Shown: in pieces, positions 1 through 9,117 of the stretch
How the letters are laid out: every line of letters begins with the position of its first letter
Numbering within the stretch: the stretch's first letter is position 1
Assembly (NCBI GenBank): GCA_016722515.1
Contig: JADKJE010000005.1
Location: 62,001 to 126,000 of the forward strand
Origin: Alphaproteobacteria bacterium
GTDB lineage: Bacteria; Pseudomonadota; Alphaproteobacteria; Rickettsiales; JADKJE01
Reading direction: 5' to 3'
DNA: 64,000 nt
Made by a program: the position numbers and the translations under genes
Notes under the pieces: model-generated
Database searches by the model: none
What the model was told of the DNA's origin: nothing
The model's input: only the letters and a program-made list of their open reading frames with translations

Positions 1-59
1 ACGATAATACGCGGTTTAAGCAGGGAACTCTCAGGTAAAAATAAATTCAGTTCACTCAT
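1..59 (-). CDS. ftsZ: Cell division protein FtsZ, N-terminal fragment
   Basis: Only the first 19 or so codons lie in the window; the gene runs off the left edge. The translation begins MSELNLFLPESSLLKPRI, which resembles the N-terminus of alphaproteobacterial FtsZ just before the glycine-rich GTP-binding region. A GGAG Shine-Dalgarno sequence lies about 8 bases upstream of the ATG. FtsZ is the tubulin-like GTPase that forms the division ring. Its place right after ftsA on the same strand is the classical end of the dcw cluster, and this context supports the call as much as the short sequence does. Confidence 0.8.
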   Translation of the reverse strand, partial: MSELNLFLPESSLLKPRII

Positions 60-151
60 GTGTGACTCCATCATTCAAAAAAATCAGATACATATATGTA
101 CTAGTTTATCACCGATTTATACGATTAGTACAACCAAAAAAAATAGTTCAC

Positions 152-1390
152 TTAAAAATTTTCTTTTACCCATTTGAAAGCCCGTGGAAGAAAGTTTTTG
201 ACCGATAACTTAGGTGATGACTCATTATCAAAAGGATTAATAACCCCTTTTTGTTTTGCAAACATTAACATCCCAACCGGTGTCGAGAAAGCTGGGCCTT
301 TGGTGCTTTCAGCAACGCCAGGAAGCTGTTTAGGAGACGCAATGCGCACTTGTTTTCCCATAATATGTGATGAAAGTTCTTTGATGCTGGGAAGCTGGCT
401 GGCCCCACCGGTGAGAACGATACGTTGATTGGCATATTCCTCAAGCCCCTTTTCCTTTAACGTATCATTGATCATTTCAATGATTTCTTCTAGCCGAGGG
501 CGGATAATGGCAATCAGTTCAGAGCGTTTGATGGAATGAAATTCTTCTTCGCCGACAATCTGGATATCAAGCTGCTCTTTATCATCAGCTGCTGTAGCGA
601 TAGCGTTACCATGCAGAATCTTTAATCGTTCTGCTGAGGCAAGTGACGTTGACAGGCAAGAGGCAATATCGCTGGTTACGTGATAGCCGCCAATAGGGAT
701 TGAATGGGTGTAAACGATGTTGTTATTCTTAAAAATAGCAATGGATGTGGTTTGCCCCCCCATGTCAACCAGGGTAACTCCAAGGCGCTTTTCATCATCG
801 GTTAAGCAAGCAAGCCCGGAGGCATAAGGAGATGCAACATAATCATCTACATTAAGCTGGCATCGTGCCAGGCAGTTGCTGAGGTTAAACATCAAGGAAG
901 AAGAAATACTCACAATATGAATATCGACCCCCAGTATTTTGCCATACATACCCACAGGATCCTGTATGCCGTATGTGCCATCAATGCTGTAATCGATAGG
1001 GATACAATGAATCACTTCGTAACTGTCCCGGTCAAATTTGGTATAGCCGTTGGCAAGTACTCGGTTAATATCGCGGCTATTGATCTCGTTACCAGAAACA
1101 TTCACTTCTGCATGGATAATATCCGATCGTAATGTTTCGCCTGAAATATTGACAATGACATGTTCGACGGTTTCGCCTGCCATTTTTTCAGCATCCGCCA
1201 AGGCAGCTAAGATTGAATTCTCGGCGTGTTTGATATCGGTCACTACACTGCCACGGATACCTTGTGAAATTTGATGGCCGATGCCAATAATTTCAGGATC
1301 GTGCATCGGGTTCAAACGTGCAATAAAACATACGATTTTATTGGAACCAATATCAATGACTGTAATAATTCCATTTTTTGGCTTAACCAT
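152..1390 (-). CDS. ftsA: Cell division protein FtsA
   Basis: Actin-like ATPase that tethers FtsZ to the inner membrane and helps recruit the later divisome. At 412 residues it is normal length. Phosphate-binding motifs are visible: VIDIGSNKIVCFIAR near the N-terminus, VTLVDMGGQTTSIAIF near residue 205, and the adenosine-loop motif VLTGGASQLP near residue 325. The C-terminus ends in a basic/aromatic amphipathic stretch (PRAFKWVKENF) that fits the membrane-targeting helix of the family. ftsQ ends three bases upstream and ftsZ starts about 90 bases downstream, so co-transcription is likely. Confidence 0.96.
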   Translation of the reverse strand: MVKPKNGIITVIDIGSNKIVCFIARLNPMHDPEIIGIGHQISQGIRGSVVTDIKHAENSILAALADAEKMAGETVEHVIVNISGETLRSDIIHAEVNVSGNEINSRDINRVLANGYTKFDRDSYEVIHCIPIDYSIDGTYGIQDPVGMYGKILGVDIHIVSISSSLMFNLSNCLARCQLNVDDYVASPYASGLACLTDDEKRLGVTLVDMGGQTTSIAIFKNNNIVYTHSIPIGGYHVTSDIASCLSTSLASAERLKILHGNAIATAADDKEQLDIQIVGEEEFHSIKRSELIAIIRPRLEEIIEMINDTLKEKGLEEYANQRIVLTGGASQLPSIKELSSHIMGKQVRIASPKQLPGVAESTKGPAFSTPVGMLMFAKQKGVINPFDNESSPKLSVKNFLPRAFKWVKENF

Positions 1391-1393
1391 TCC

Positions 1394-2233
1394 TTAGCCT
1401 GCCTCCTCAGCATTTTGAATCTGTTGTGTCTTAGGACGAATGCGAATATATAATTTGCCTGGGATACGTAAGTCAACACTTGTTACAGGATGTTTATCAA
1501 GTTTTTGATGATAGTAAATATCAATGAGACGTCGCCACGATTCCTCGACATTCGCTTCGGGTAATTTTACTTCTATTCCATTGGTTAAACGAATATTCCA
1601 TCGACGATTAGAAACCCAGATTGCCGAATGAACCATCGCACTAAATGTTGGATCAATGGATAAAAGAGAAAATAATTCTGAAGCATGTTTAGGCGCATCT
1701 TCACCCACTAACATCAATAAATCAGCATACGCATCAATATTGGGTTCAGGGATAATATCACCTTTTTTGTCTACTAGAATAAGTTTTTGTTGGTGCTGCC
1801 AAACGGCCATAGGCGTACGTTCCGTAATATGGACATGCAATGTATGCGGGAATTGCCGTTCAATGGTTGCATGATCAACCCAATAAAAATGTTCAATCTC
1901 GGACTGGATGTCTTTAAGTGATAAGCTAAGTAAAGGGGAACCTTTGGGGGTGTTAATAATTTTATGGATTGTTTGTGGTTTAATATGATGTAGGCCATCT
2001 ACATAGATATGCTGCAATGTAAGCCCCATCGCTTGCGAGACAATCGATTGTTGGTGCCCCATATATCTAGCAAATGAAGCAAACGTACCTTTGTGCCAAA
2101 GGTAAAAACCAGTTACGGATAAGAGACTGATAACAAGGACATCAAGCATTAACGCTATTTTCCACGCGTTGGCTTTGGTGCGGCGGGATTTATAGTTCTT
2201 AGCTTTTGCATCCTGAGCTTTGCTTAATCGCAT
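1394..2233 (-). CDS. ftsQ: Cell division protein FtsQ
   Basis: Bitopic inner-membrane divisome protein that links early and late division proteins (FtsB/FtsL and FtsW/FtsI). It has 279 residues: a basic cytoplasmic tail, one membrane helix at about residues 26-46, and a POTRA domain starting near residue 74 (IYVDGLHHIKPQTI). The FtsQ beta domain follows. The start overlaps the end of ddl by 10 bases, which implies translational coupling. The order ddl-ftsQ-ftsA is typical for alphaproteobacteria. Confidence 0.93.
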   Translation of the reverse strand: MRLSKAQDAKAKNYKSRRTKANAWKIALMLDVLVISLLSVTGFYLWHKGTFASFARYMGHQQSIVSQAMGLTLQHIYVDGLHHIKPQTIHKIINTPKGSPLLSLSLKDIQSEIEHFYWVDHATIERQFPHTLHVHITERTPMAVWQHQQKLILVDKKGDIIPEPNIDAYADLLMLVGEDAPKHASELFSLLSIDPTFSAMVHSAIWVSNRRWNIRLTNGIEVKLPEANVEESWRRLIDIYYHQKLDKHPVTSVDLRIPGKLYIRIRPKTQQIQNAEEAG

Positions 2234-3126
2234 CGCGCCTCCTTGACTAAGCGATCCACGATGGCATGATAACTCATTTTGCAGTGTTTGGCGATATCTG
2301 GTACGAGCGATGTCGGTGTCATGCCCGGATGTGTATTTAATTCAAGGAAATAAAATTTTCCTTTGCTTCCGGTGTTATCATAGCGAATGTCGGCTCGGCT
2401 GACACCACGACAACCTAACGTACGGTGCATGAGTAACGTTAGCTCTTTGATGGATTCGAGATCTTCGGGCACAATACGTGCAGGAAAAATATGATCGGAT
2501 CCACCCGGTGCATATTTAGATTCAAAATTATAAAAACCAAGATTGGGTTGAATTTCCATGACACCCAATGCTTCATCGCCAAGGATGGCGGATGTTAATT
2601 CGATTCCTGGAATATATGGTTCAACCATATAGGTGTCGGATAGGTCTAATTGTTGCTTCGTTAATTGACGCTGACTTTTTTCTAATAAAACAAAGACGCC
2701 GTTGCTGGAGCCTTCGTTGGTTGGTTTGATGACACAGGGAACGTCCATAAAATTGTTATTAAGAATATCTTCTTTCGTGCGGATTTCATGAGCAGGGAAG
2801 GGAATGCCAAGCGGCTCACATATCCGTTTGGTTAATAATTTATCCATCGCAATAGCGGAGGCCTGCACGCCAGAATGAGTGTACGGAATATTCATAATAT
2901 TCAATAATCCAGGCAAACATCCATCCTCACCATAGGTCCCATGAAGCGCATTAAAAACCACATCAGGTTTTAAGTTAGCTAGCTGAACGGCAACATCTCG
3001 CCCCATATCGATTTCGGATACGTTATAGTTTAATTCCCTTAACGCATTGGCAATTCCGGTTCCGCTTACCAACGATACTTCGCGTTCGGAAGAAAGCCCA
3101 CCTTTCACAACGGCCACATGGATCAT
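2224..3126 (-). CDS. ddl: D-alanine--D-alanine ligase
   Basis: ATP-grasp enzyme joining two D-alanines for the peptidoglycan precursor in the cytoplasm. At 300 residues it is the short DdlB-type length. Visible motifs include the N-terminal GGLSSEREVSLVSG, the ATP-grasp segment PCVIKPTNEGSSNGV around residue 130, and the metal/product-site region FYFLELNTHPGMTPTSLVP near residue 265. It sits between murB (59 bases upstream) and ftsQ (overlapping). Confidence 0.96.
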   Translation of the reverse strand: MIHVAVVKGGLSSEREVSLVSGTGIANALRELNYNVSEIDMGRDVAVQLANLKPDVVFNALHGTYGEDGCLPGLLNIMNIPYTHSGVQASAIAMDKLLTKRICEPLGIPFPAHEIRTKEDILNNNFMDVPCVIKPTNEGSSNGVFVLLEKSQRQLTKQQLDLSDTYMVEPYIPGIELTSAILGDEALGVMEIQPNLGFYNFESKYAPGGSDHIFPARIVPEDLESIKELTLLMHRTLGCRGVSRADIRYDNTGSKGKFYFLELNTHPGMTPTSLVPDIAKHCKMSYHAIVDRLVKEARCD

Positions 3127-3185
3127 TCTATACCTCTTTTTTCCTATGTTATAAACGTAGAAAGACTTCGTTAACGAAACCTTTA

Positions 3186-4076
3186 CTAGCGTTCACCAAT
3201 TCGTTTAATTTCCCACTCCAAGAGAATGCCTGAATGCTCATGCACCTTTTTTCGGATGGTTTCCGCTAATGTCTCAATATCGGCTGCTGAAGCATGTTGA
3301 TCATTAATCATGAAATTACAGTGTTTTTCTGACATGTGCGCACCGCCGATTCGTAATCCTCTGCACCCAGCTTCATCAATGAGTTTCCAGGCACTTTTTT
3401 CTTGCGGGTTTTTAAAGGTGCTACCACCTGTTTTAGCGCGGACAGGTTGCGAAGCCTCGCGCTGTTGCATAATCCTATTCATGCGGTCTTTAATGCTGGC
3501 AGGTTCATCATCAATACATTGATAGGTGGCATTGGTAAAAATGTAGCCATCTGGTAAGTGATTACCACGGTACACATATCCAATATCATCAGGGGTTAGA
3601 CGAACAAGGTTACCTAGTGGGTCAACAGCTTGAGCTTCCAGCAAGATAGATGCTGTGTCTTGATGATAGGCCCCAGCATTCATGGCCAATGCACCACCTA
3701 CCGAACCAGGAATACCAACGTAAAATTCCAATCCTGATAAACCTTGTTCTGCTGCGTAACGGGCCACGTTGCCGGTAAGTGCCGCTGCACCTGCGGTGAT
3801 ACGATTTTCCTGATGGGATATCTGTGCAAACTCCCTGCCCATACGGATCACAATACCTTTTATCCCTCCATCTCTTACCAATAAATTGGAAGCAAGGCCG
3901 ATAACAGTGATGGGTATCGAAGAAGGACATTCTTGGATGAAATGCTGGAGATCTGCAATATCTGCAGGGCGAAATAATACCTCTGCCGGGCCGCCAACTG
4001 CAAACCAGGTCACTTTGGACAAATCGTAATTATCACGGTAATTGCCGCGCACTTCAGGAAGATTTTCAATCATCAA
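3186..4076 (-). CDS. murB: UDP-N-acetylenolpyruvoylglucosamine reductase MurB
   Basis: FAD enzyme that reduces the enolpyruvyl group to give UDP-MurNAc. It has 296 residues. The FAD-binding part carries TWFAVGGPAEVLFRP and VIGLASNLLVRDGG, followed by GLEFYVGIPGSVGGALAMNAGAYH. The catalytic serine region is KTGGSTFKNPQ near residue 220, and the C-terminal segment AGCRGLRIGGAHMSEKHCNF is typical. Two adjacent ATG codons are possible starts and the choice hardly matters. The gap to murC is only six bases, so the two are surely co-translated. Confidence 0.96.
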   Translation of the reverse strand: MMIENLPEVRGNYRDNYDLSKVTWFAVGGPAEVLFRPADIADLQHFIQECPSSIPITVIGLASNLLVRDGGIKGIVIRMGREFAQISHQENRITAGAAALTGNVARYAAEQGLSGLEFYVGIPGSVGGALAMNAGAYHQDTASILLEAQAVDPLGNLVRLTPDDIGYVYRGNHLPDGYIFTNATYQCIDDEPASIKDRMNRIMQQREASQPVRAKTGGSTFKNPQEKSAWKLIDEAGCRGLRIGGAHMSEKHCNFMINDQHASAADIETLAETIRKKVHEHSGILLEWEIKRIGER

Positions 4077-4082
4077 ATGGTG

Positions 4083-5561
4083 TTACACCATGTGATCGGA
4101 AGATGCAAGTTTTTTGGGTAGTTCGTAGGCCCATTTAGAGATGCTTCCTGCACCCATACATAAAACAATGTCACCAGGTTTAGTAACGTCTTTTATAAGA
4201 TTGGGCAGTTGTTGTTCATTTTCGAGCATAACAACATGCGGATGGCCTGATTTTTGTATGCCTTCGACCAATGAGGTTTGTGTGATTCCTTCAATGGGTG
4301 TTTCTCCTGCGCTATAAATATCGGCAACAATGACCGTTTGTGCCTGAGGGAAACAGGTGCAGAAATCGTTAAATAAATCATGGACACGTGAGTAACGGTG
4401 GGGTTGGAAGACAGCGATGACATTGCCATTTGTTTGTTTGACAACATCAGAAGCCATATTCAGGGTTGTTGATATTTCTTTGGGATGATGGGCATAGTCA
4501 TCAATTACGGTGACGCCGTTCCAATTACCCGTTTTGGTAAAGCGACGTTTCACGCCACTAAATGCCAATAAGCCCTTACGAATTCCTTCTTCTGGGATAT
4601 GTAACCCCAGAGCTACTCCTAATGCTGCTAGGCAATTTTCGACATTATGCTCTCCTGGGACACCCAAACATAAATCCTTCCAATGGAAGGCCTCACCTGT
4701 AACACTGTCGTTGACCGTAATATCAAACGTGGTTTTGTCTGGGAATTTACGTAAATTGGAGGCTTTGATATCGGCATCTGCATAAATGCCGTAACTTATA
4801 AGCCTGCGTTCAATTCCCATATCCAAATAGGCGCTAGCTTGCGGATGGTCTTTGCAGATAACAGCAAATCCATAGAAAGGCAATTGGGTCAAAAACATTT
4901 TAAAGGCATCTAATTGCTTTTCAAACGTACCGTAATAATCAAGATGTTCAGGGTCAATATTGGTAATGATGGCTATTGAACGTGGCAGTTTAATAAAACT
5001 TCCATCTGATTCATCGGCTTCGGCAACGACATATTCACTATTGCCAATGCGTGCATTGCTTTTATAGGCATGAATGACGCCTCCATTAATAATGGTAGGA
5101 TCAAGGCCTGCATGGTCAAGGATTGCACCCACCATGGCCGTGGTGGTTGTTTTTCCATGCGTTCCGCCCACGGCGATTGAAATTTTATCTCTCATCAGTT
5201 CGGCAAGAATATCCGAACGGTGAATGACCGGTATTCCCAATTCAATGGCCTTTTTAAGTTCTGGATTGGACGGCTTAATCGCGGTCGAGCGCACGATGAC
5301 ACTAATCTGAGACGTAATATTGACGGCTTCTTGGCCAATATTCACCCCAATACCCAGTGTTTTTAAATGGTCGGTTACGTAAGACTCGGCTGCATCGGAC
5401 CCTGCCACACTAAAACCACGATGGTGGAGTACTTCGGCGATACTACTCATGCCAATGCCACCAATTCCAATAAAATAAATCTGTCCTAACGAAGGGGCTA
5501 TATTCTTTGCAATAGGCAAAATTCGCTTATGTGTCATGTTAGGTGCTGCCTTAATATTCAT
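4083..5561 (-). CDS. murC: UDP-N-acetylmuramate--L-alanine ligase MurC
   Basis: Mur ligase adding L-alanine to UDP-MurNAc. Landmarks are the N-terminal nucleotide-sugar loop YFIGIGGIGMSSIAEVL, the ATP loop AVGGTHGKTTTTAMVG, and the C-terminal region with DDYAHHPKEI and FQPHRYSR. The frame is open further upstream to a TTG at 5606 with no ribosome site. I prefer the ATG at 5561; the ATG at 5537 is an alternative and would also leave a complete first domain. A promoter for the minus-strand cluster may lie upstream, in the region shared with the divergent lipoprotein gene. Confidence 0.94.
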   Translation of the reverse strand: MNIKAAPNMTHKRILPIAKNIAPSLGQIYFIGIGGIGMSSIAEVLHHRGFSVAGSDAAESYVTDHLKTLGIGVNIGQEAVNITSQISVIVRSTAIKPSNPELKKAIELGIPVIHRSDILAELMRDKISIAVGGTHGKTTTTAMVGAILDHAGLDPTIINGGVIHAYKSNARIGNSEYVVAEADESDGSFIKLPRSIAIITNIDPEHLDYYGTFEKQLDAFKMFLTQLPFYGFAVICKDHPQASAYLDMGIERRLISYGIYADADIKASNLRKFPDKTTFDITVNDSVTGEAFHWKDLCLGVPGEHNVENCLAALGVALGLHIPEEGIRKGLLAFSGVKRRFTKTGNWNGVTVIDDYAHHPKEISTTLNMASDVVKQTNGNVIAVFQPHRYSRVHDLFNDFCTCFPQAQTVIVADIYSAGETPIEGITQTSLVEGIQKSGHPHVVMLENEQQLPNLIKDVTKPGDIVLCMGAGSISKWAYELPKKLASSDHMV

Positions 5562-5654
5562 GTGGGTTATAAGGTTAGAAGTAACTTTATTCCCTTCTGA
5601 ATGCAAGGATTTTAATGCAATTTCACAAATAAATTATAAACCCTCACTTTCTTC

Positions 5655-5683
5655 TTGTTCCCTCTTGTCAATATTGATATGAT
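5655..5683 (+). promoter_or_regulatory. Predicted sigma-70 promoter for the lipoprotein genes
   Basis: TTGTTC at 5655-5660 and TATGAT at 5678-5683 are separated by exactly 17 bases. The predicted transcription start near 5690 lies about 50 bases before the ATG at 5740. Only sequence match supports this. Confidence 0.55.
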
Positions 5684-5739
5684 ATTTGCGGATGAGGTTA
5701 AAATGTTGGGATTAAGGGAAATGCAAGAGGGTGTTAAGG

Positions 5740-6243
5740 ATGAATTTAGAAACCGAGATATCAGTATTGCAACGAAGAATAAAAAACTGTTGGGTTAGTG
5801 CTTTATGGGTGTGGTTTGTTTTCATTCTCGCGGCGTGTAATTCTTTTGCTCAGCAATCAGCTTATCAGCAACCATTGAGTTATCCTATTCAGAGTAATGC
5901 TCAGCAGCAACAAGTTCCACGGACACAGGCGGTTAGGCCATCTTCCACAGGGCAAGTGCATTATCAAAAAATAGCCCATCCTACCGAATATTCAACTAGT
6001 CAATATCCACGGGACAATGATTCTGATTATATTCCTTATCAGCCTGAAGATGGACGGGGATATGAAGGTTATCCTCAGGATAACGACTCTGATTACGTGC
6101 CTTATCAGCCTCAGGGAAAATCAGATCCTTACTATGGTTATGGACAAAAGGGTGATGAAGCAGGTCATGAAGAACCGACCAATCATCGTAATCAGGCGCC
6201 GGCTGACAATGATTTTGACTTTTACCCTATGTATTATAATTAA
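5740..6243 (+). CDS. Tyr/Gln-rich lipoprotein with DNDSDY repeats
   Basis: I do not recognise the family. The product of about 167 residues has a basic N-terminus, a hydrophobic segment WVSALWVWFVFILAAC and a lipobox (LAAC), so it is probably a lipidated envelope protein. The mature part is low-complexity, rich in Gln, Tyr and Pro, with two copies of DNDSDY[IV]PYQP (about residues 93-104 and 115-126). It ends in DNDFDFYPMYYN, very like the end of the small lipoprotein at 6339. The ATG at 5740 is preferred over the in-frame GTG at 5731 because GAGG (5727-5730) is correctly spaced for it. A TadD-like gene follows; any pilus role is only suggested by context. Confidence 0.75.
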   Translation: MNLETEISVLQRRIKNCWVSALWVWFVFILAACNSFAQQSAYQQPLSYPIQSNAQQQQVPRTQAVRPSSTGQVHYQKIAHPTEYSTSQYPRDNDSDYIPYQPEDGRGYEGYPQDNDSDYVPYQPQGKSDPYYGYGQKGDEAGHEEPTNHRNQAPADNDFDFYPMYYN

Positions 6244-6338
6244 AACTAAATCGTTACGTTAGGGATGCCTTGACGATTTAGGCTTATGTTTACTTTTATG
6301 TGGTGTACTGGAATATATAACGAAAATCGGAGAGGGTC

Positions 6339-6509
6339 ATGCATAGAATTAACATGTTGATTTGTATATCTGTATTGTTCGTGGTCGCTTCGTGTGCGAG
6401 TAAGCCGTCAACGCCTAAGCCAGCTCCAGCTGATACAAGTCAGGGACCATGGCAATCTCAGGAAGAGCCTACCAGTCACGATTTCGACTACTATCCTATT
6501 TATTACTAG
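6339..6509 (+). CDS. Small 56-residue lipoprotein with the same C-terminal tail
   Basis: A short gene that length filters would miss. A strong ribosome site (GGAGAGGG, 6329-6336) precedes the ATG. The product has a hydrophobic stretch MLICISVLFVVASC with lipobox VASC (Cys19), then a Pro/Ser-rich linker. It ends HDFDYYPIYY, matching the DFDFYPMYYN end of the lipoprotein just upstream. The signal, the ribosome site and the conserved tail make a real gene likely. Function is unknown; the shared tail could be a binding or localisation motif. Confidence 0.72.
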   Translation: MHRINMLICISVLFVVASCASKPSTPKPAPADTSQGPWQSQEEPTSHDFDYYPIYY

Positions 6510-6566
6510 TTTTTTGCGCTATGATATTATAGAATTCAATAAGTTAATTCTATCAAGGTATCTGGT

Positions 6567-7505
6567 ATGGTTCGTTTTTCGACGTTGGGTTTGTGTGTCG
6601 TTTTGAGTTTGTCCTTACTTAGTCTATCAGGATGTGAAAGTCTTAAGCAAAAGCAGCAAACCTCTTCTGCTGAAGAGCTGAAATTCAAAGTCGACAAAAA
6701 ACAAGGGCCTAATGTTAAAACGCTGGAACAAACCATGGAGGAAAATGCCAAGGCAGCTTTTGATGCCAGCGAGTATCGTAAAGCGGCAGAACTGTATGCT
6801 CAGTTGGTGATCGGTCGTGATACCAATACCAAATACCGATTAGCCTATGCAGATTCTTTGCGTTTACTAGGCGAAACACCAAAAGCACACCAACAATATC
6901 AAGATGTACTTTCTGCCGATGAAAATTCTATTGATGCCCTTGAAGGGAATGGCCTTACCTATATGGTTGAAGGTAAATTTCAGGATGCGGTAACGATCTT
7001 TAAAAAAGTGATGGAAAAAGATGCGTTGCGTTGGCGGACTATTAACGCCCTTGGTGTGTGTTTAACCATGACCAATCGCTATGATGAAGCGATTCCTTAC
7101 TTTCAGACAGCACTTGAAGTAAGTCCGAATAATCCGGCTATTTTAAATAATAAAGCGTTGGCCTACGCCCTTAGCGATAAGAATGAGGAAGCTATCAAAA
7201 CATTAGAGAATGCTTCACAATCGTTATCCGTTGCCGATCCTAAACGTAAAACCATCGATCTTAACCTAGCGCTTTTTTATAGCTTAGCTGGTAAGCTGGA
7301 TGATGCTGAAAGAATTGCCCGCTTACACCTCAAGGATGCTGAACTGGCTAATAATATGGGGCTCTATGCTAGTTTGGCCCAAGATCCCAAATTGGCTAAA
7401 TCTTATATCAATCAGGCATTAGCTCAAAGCCCTAGTTATTATCAAAAGGCGTGGGATAATTTACAAATTTTAGAGAGTAAGCATTCACTGGCTTCAGACG
7501 ATTAG
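6567..7505 (+). CDS. tadD: TadD-like TPR lipoprotein
   Basis: A 312-residue predicted outer-membrane or periplasmic lipoprotein with signal LGLCVVLSLSLLSLSGC (lipobox LSGC, about residue 23). Tetratricopeptide repeats fill most of the mature part, for example AFDASEYRKAAELYAQLV, VEGKFQDAVTIFKKVMEKD and TNRYDEAIPYFQTALEVSP. This is the architecture of TadD, the Tad/Flp pilus pilotin-like protein of alphaproteobacteria. The genome has other Tad genes (cpaD and cpaC at the right edge). TPR proteins are hard to name, so the symbol is an inference. AAGG precedes the ATG at good distance. Confidence 0.65.
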   Translation: MVRFSTLGLCVVLSLSLLSLSGCESLKQKQQTSSAEELKFKVDKKQGPNVKTLEQTMEENAKAAFDASEYRKAAELYAQLVIGRDTNTKYRLAYADSLRLLGETPKAHQQYQDVLSADENSIDALEGNGLTYMVEGKFQDAVTIFKKVMEKDALRWRTINALGVCLTMTNRYDEAIPYFQTALEVSPNNPAILNNKALAYALSDKNEEAIKTLENASQSLSVADPKRKTIDLNLALFYSLAGKLDDAERIARLHLKDAELANNMGLYASLAQDPKLAKSYINQALAQSPSYYQKAWDNLQILESKHSLASDD

Positions 7506-7527
7506 ATCACGGTGATCGATTCTATTA

Positions 7528-8688
7528 TCAGCGCTCGTGGCCAGCGCTTGGACCTACAGAAGGTGTGGATGAGGCAACCGTACTAAAGTTTCCTCCGTGA
7601 GAGTGTCCTTCTCCAATACCTGTGTAACCATAACCTTTTGTGGCACCGACTTCGTGGCTAAACATACCCGCAGATCCTGGGGTACCGTGTCCGCCAACGA
7701 AAGAATGATTGAATGCTTGGTTCCCCATTCCCTGAATTGAAAGGCCAACCATCATAGCGCCTTCTGGAGCACCTGTAGCGCCGCCGTCACCATTTCCTGC
7801 TGCACCAGATCCTTGTGGAGCTCCAGCGGCAGAACTATCTGCAGGTGCTCCTGTGGCACCGTTTGTTTTTGTGCCTGGAATCGCTTGGTCGTGCGGTGCA
7901 AAAGCTACACCTGCAGGGGCTTGATCATGTCCTGAAGAGCCAGCGCCAACGGGGCCATGACCTTGTCCATGGTCGGAAGATCCAGTTCCAACAGCCCCGG
8001 GGCCGCCACTTCCTGCTCCGGCATAACCAAAGCCTACTCCAGATCCTACCGTCGCATTATTCAAATGAGAGCCTGTACCAGGATTACCATGTCCACCAGC
8101 GTGAGCATAAGGATGTAACGGTGCACCTGAAGCACCTGAAGGCAAACCGCCTGGCATCTGCGATCCTTCAGGATTACCTGGTCCGCTGCCATCGCCATTT
8201 CCTGCGGCACCTGAATGCTGATTCTGGCCTTCTTGGCCGTGTCCCTGGCTTTGTTGATTTTGATGATCTTCACCAGTGGGTTGCTGCATGTCTTTTCCAT
8301 GACCGCCAGCTTCTGAGTCGCCTCCGCTACCGGCACCTGTTGGGTCGGTGAGTTTTCCATCGGGATCTTGGAGAGAGTTAATGTCCTTTTCCTGCCACCC
8401 AAACGGATTTTTACCTAAAGGAGAACCTACTTTTAAGACCGATCCAAATATACCAGCAAAGAAAGGTAATCCCGTGACTTCTAAACCTGAAGTTTTCATC
8501 GAAGTACCAAAGTTGAAGGTCATAAAACGATCAACAGTACTGCCTTCAGCGGCATCCGTTGGGGCTGGAAATACACTTTTTAGTGAAAACAACCCGTCAT
8601 TTCCTCCTTGGCCACCCGCTTGTTGCTGCGAGTGTTGAAGCATGGAGGTAATCATACCTGAATCGACGGGAGCTGGTGCACCAGACAT
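7528..8688 (-). CDS. Glycine-rich low-complexity protein
   Basis: Unrecognised protein of about 386 residues. I start it at the ATG at 8688 (MSGAPAPVDSG) because AAGGA lies 8 bases upstream; the ATG at 8697 would have that sequence touching it. The first 110 or so residues look like a small non-repetitive domain, with RFMTFNFGTSMKTSGLEVTG and FAGIFGSVLKVGSPLGKNPF. The rest is Gly/Ser/Ala/His/Gln-rich, with motifs such as GAAGNGDG and GHGxxGxGS. No signal peptide is evident. It is convergent with the TadD-like gene (22 bases between stops). It could be a surface or secreted protein exported without a Sec signal. Confidence 0.6.
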   Translation of the reverse strand: MSGAPAPVDSGMITSMLQHSQQQAGGQGGNDGLFSLKSVFPAPTDAAEGSTVDRFMTFNFGTSMKTSGLEVTGLPFFAGIFGSVLKVGSPLGKNPFGWQEKDINSLQDPDGKLTDPTGAGSGGDSEAGGHGKDMQQPTGEDHQNQQSQGHGQEGQNQHSGAAGNGDGSGPGNPEGSQMPGGLPSGASGAPLHPYAHAGGHGNPGTGSHLNNATVGSGVGFGYAGAGSGGPGAVGTGSSDHGQGHGPVGAGSSGHDQAPAGVAFAPHDQAIPGTKTNGATGAPADSSAAGAPQGSGAAGNGDGGATGAPEGAMMVGLSIQGMGNQAFNHSFVGGHGTPGSAGMFSHEVGATKGYGYTGIGEGHSHGGNFSTVASSTPSVGPSAGHER

Positions 8689-8733
8689 AGGGAACATCCT
8701 TACTTGATTTTTTTTATTAAACTAGTAGTTATT

Positions 8734-8742
8734 ATTATACCA
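8734..8742 (-). promoter_or_regulatory. Extended -10 promoter element for the glycine-rich gene
   Basis: On the minus strand this reads TGGTATAAT, a TATAAT with an upstream TGG extension, about 46 bases before the ATG at 8688. No good -35 is present, as expected for extended -10 promoters. The same nine bases precede the gene at 9356. Confidence 0.45.
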
Positions 8743-8744
8743 TA

Positions 8745-9000
8745 AAATACACTAAAATGGAAGAGTTTTAACAGGAGGTGCCGGCATTGGAGCTGGTATC
8801 GTATCCGCCGGCTCTGTGGCCTGTGAGTTGACATTGTTTTCGCTCGCCAATACTAGACATTCCCGTACCCAACGAGGAGGCTAATTGCCACATGATCTGC
8901 TTTATCGAGATGATAACAAGGGTGATTATCATGACGAATTGTACATATTTATTTTGTGAAAGTCAAGGGGCAATAGTGAGGACACGGCTGAAGGCAGTGT
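8745..9000 (-). other. Gene-poor stretch with degenerate short frames
   Basis: No convincing intact gene. On the minus strand, one frame gives a 54-residue product from about 8931 (MIITLVIISIKQIMWQLASS) with a possible membrane segment. A different frame over the same bases ends in the proline-rich PAPMPAPPVKTLPF at about 8754. Two overlapping, natural-looking frames suggest a frameshifted remnant of a membrane-anchored small protein. Nothing else is visible. Confidence 0.3.
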
Positions 9001-9117
9001 TTAGCGGCTGGGGCCACCCCCACCTTTGTGTCCGGCAATCGTGGCTTCTTTTGCGGCTCCCAACGATTGCGCACCGCGCGCCACTGCGTTGTTTTCTAGT
9101 TTAAAAGACTTGCTCAA
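9001..9117 (-). CDS. Possible 38-residue product overlapping the stop of the upstream gene
   Basis: The stop of the 80-residue gene and a TTG overlap as TTGA, opening a frame that encodes LSKSFKLENNAVARGAQSLG and ends KGGGGPSR. It could be translationally coupled. It could also be the true end of the upstream protein, reached after a one-base indel, giving a single protein of about 118 residues. Composition (Ala, Gly, Lys) is plausible for a small secreted or DNA-associated protein. No homologue is recognised. Confidence 0.3.
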   Translation of the reverse strand: MSKSFKLENNAVARGAQSLGAAKEATIAGHKGGGGPSR

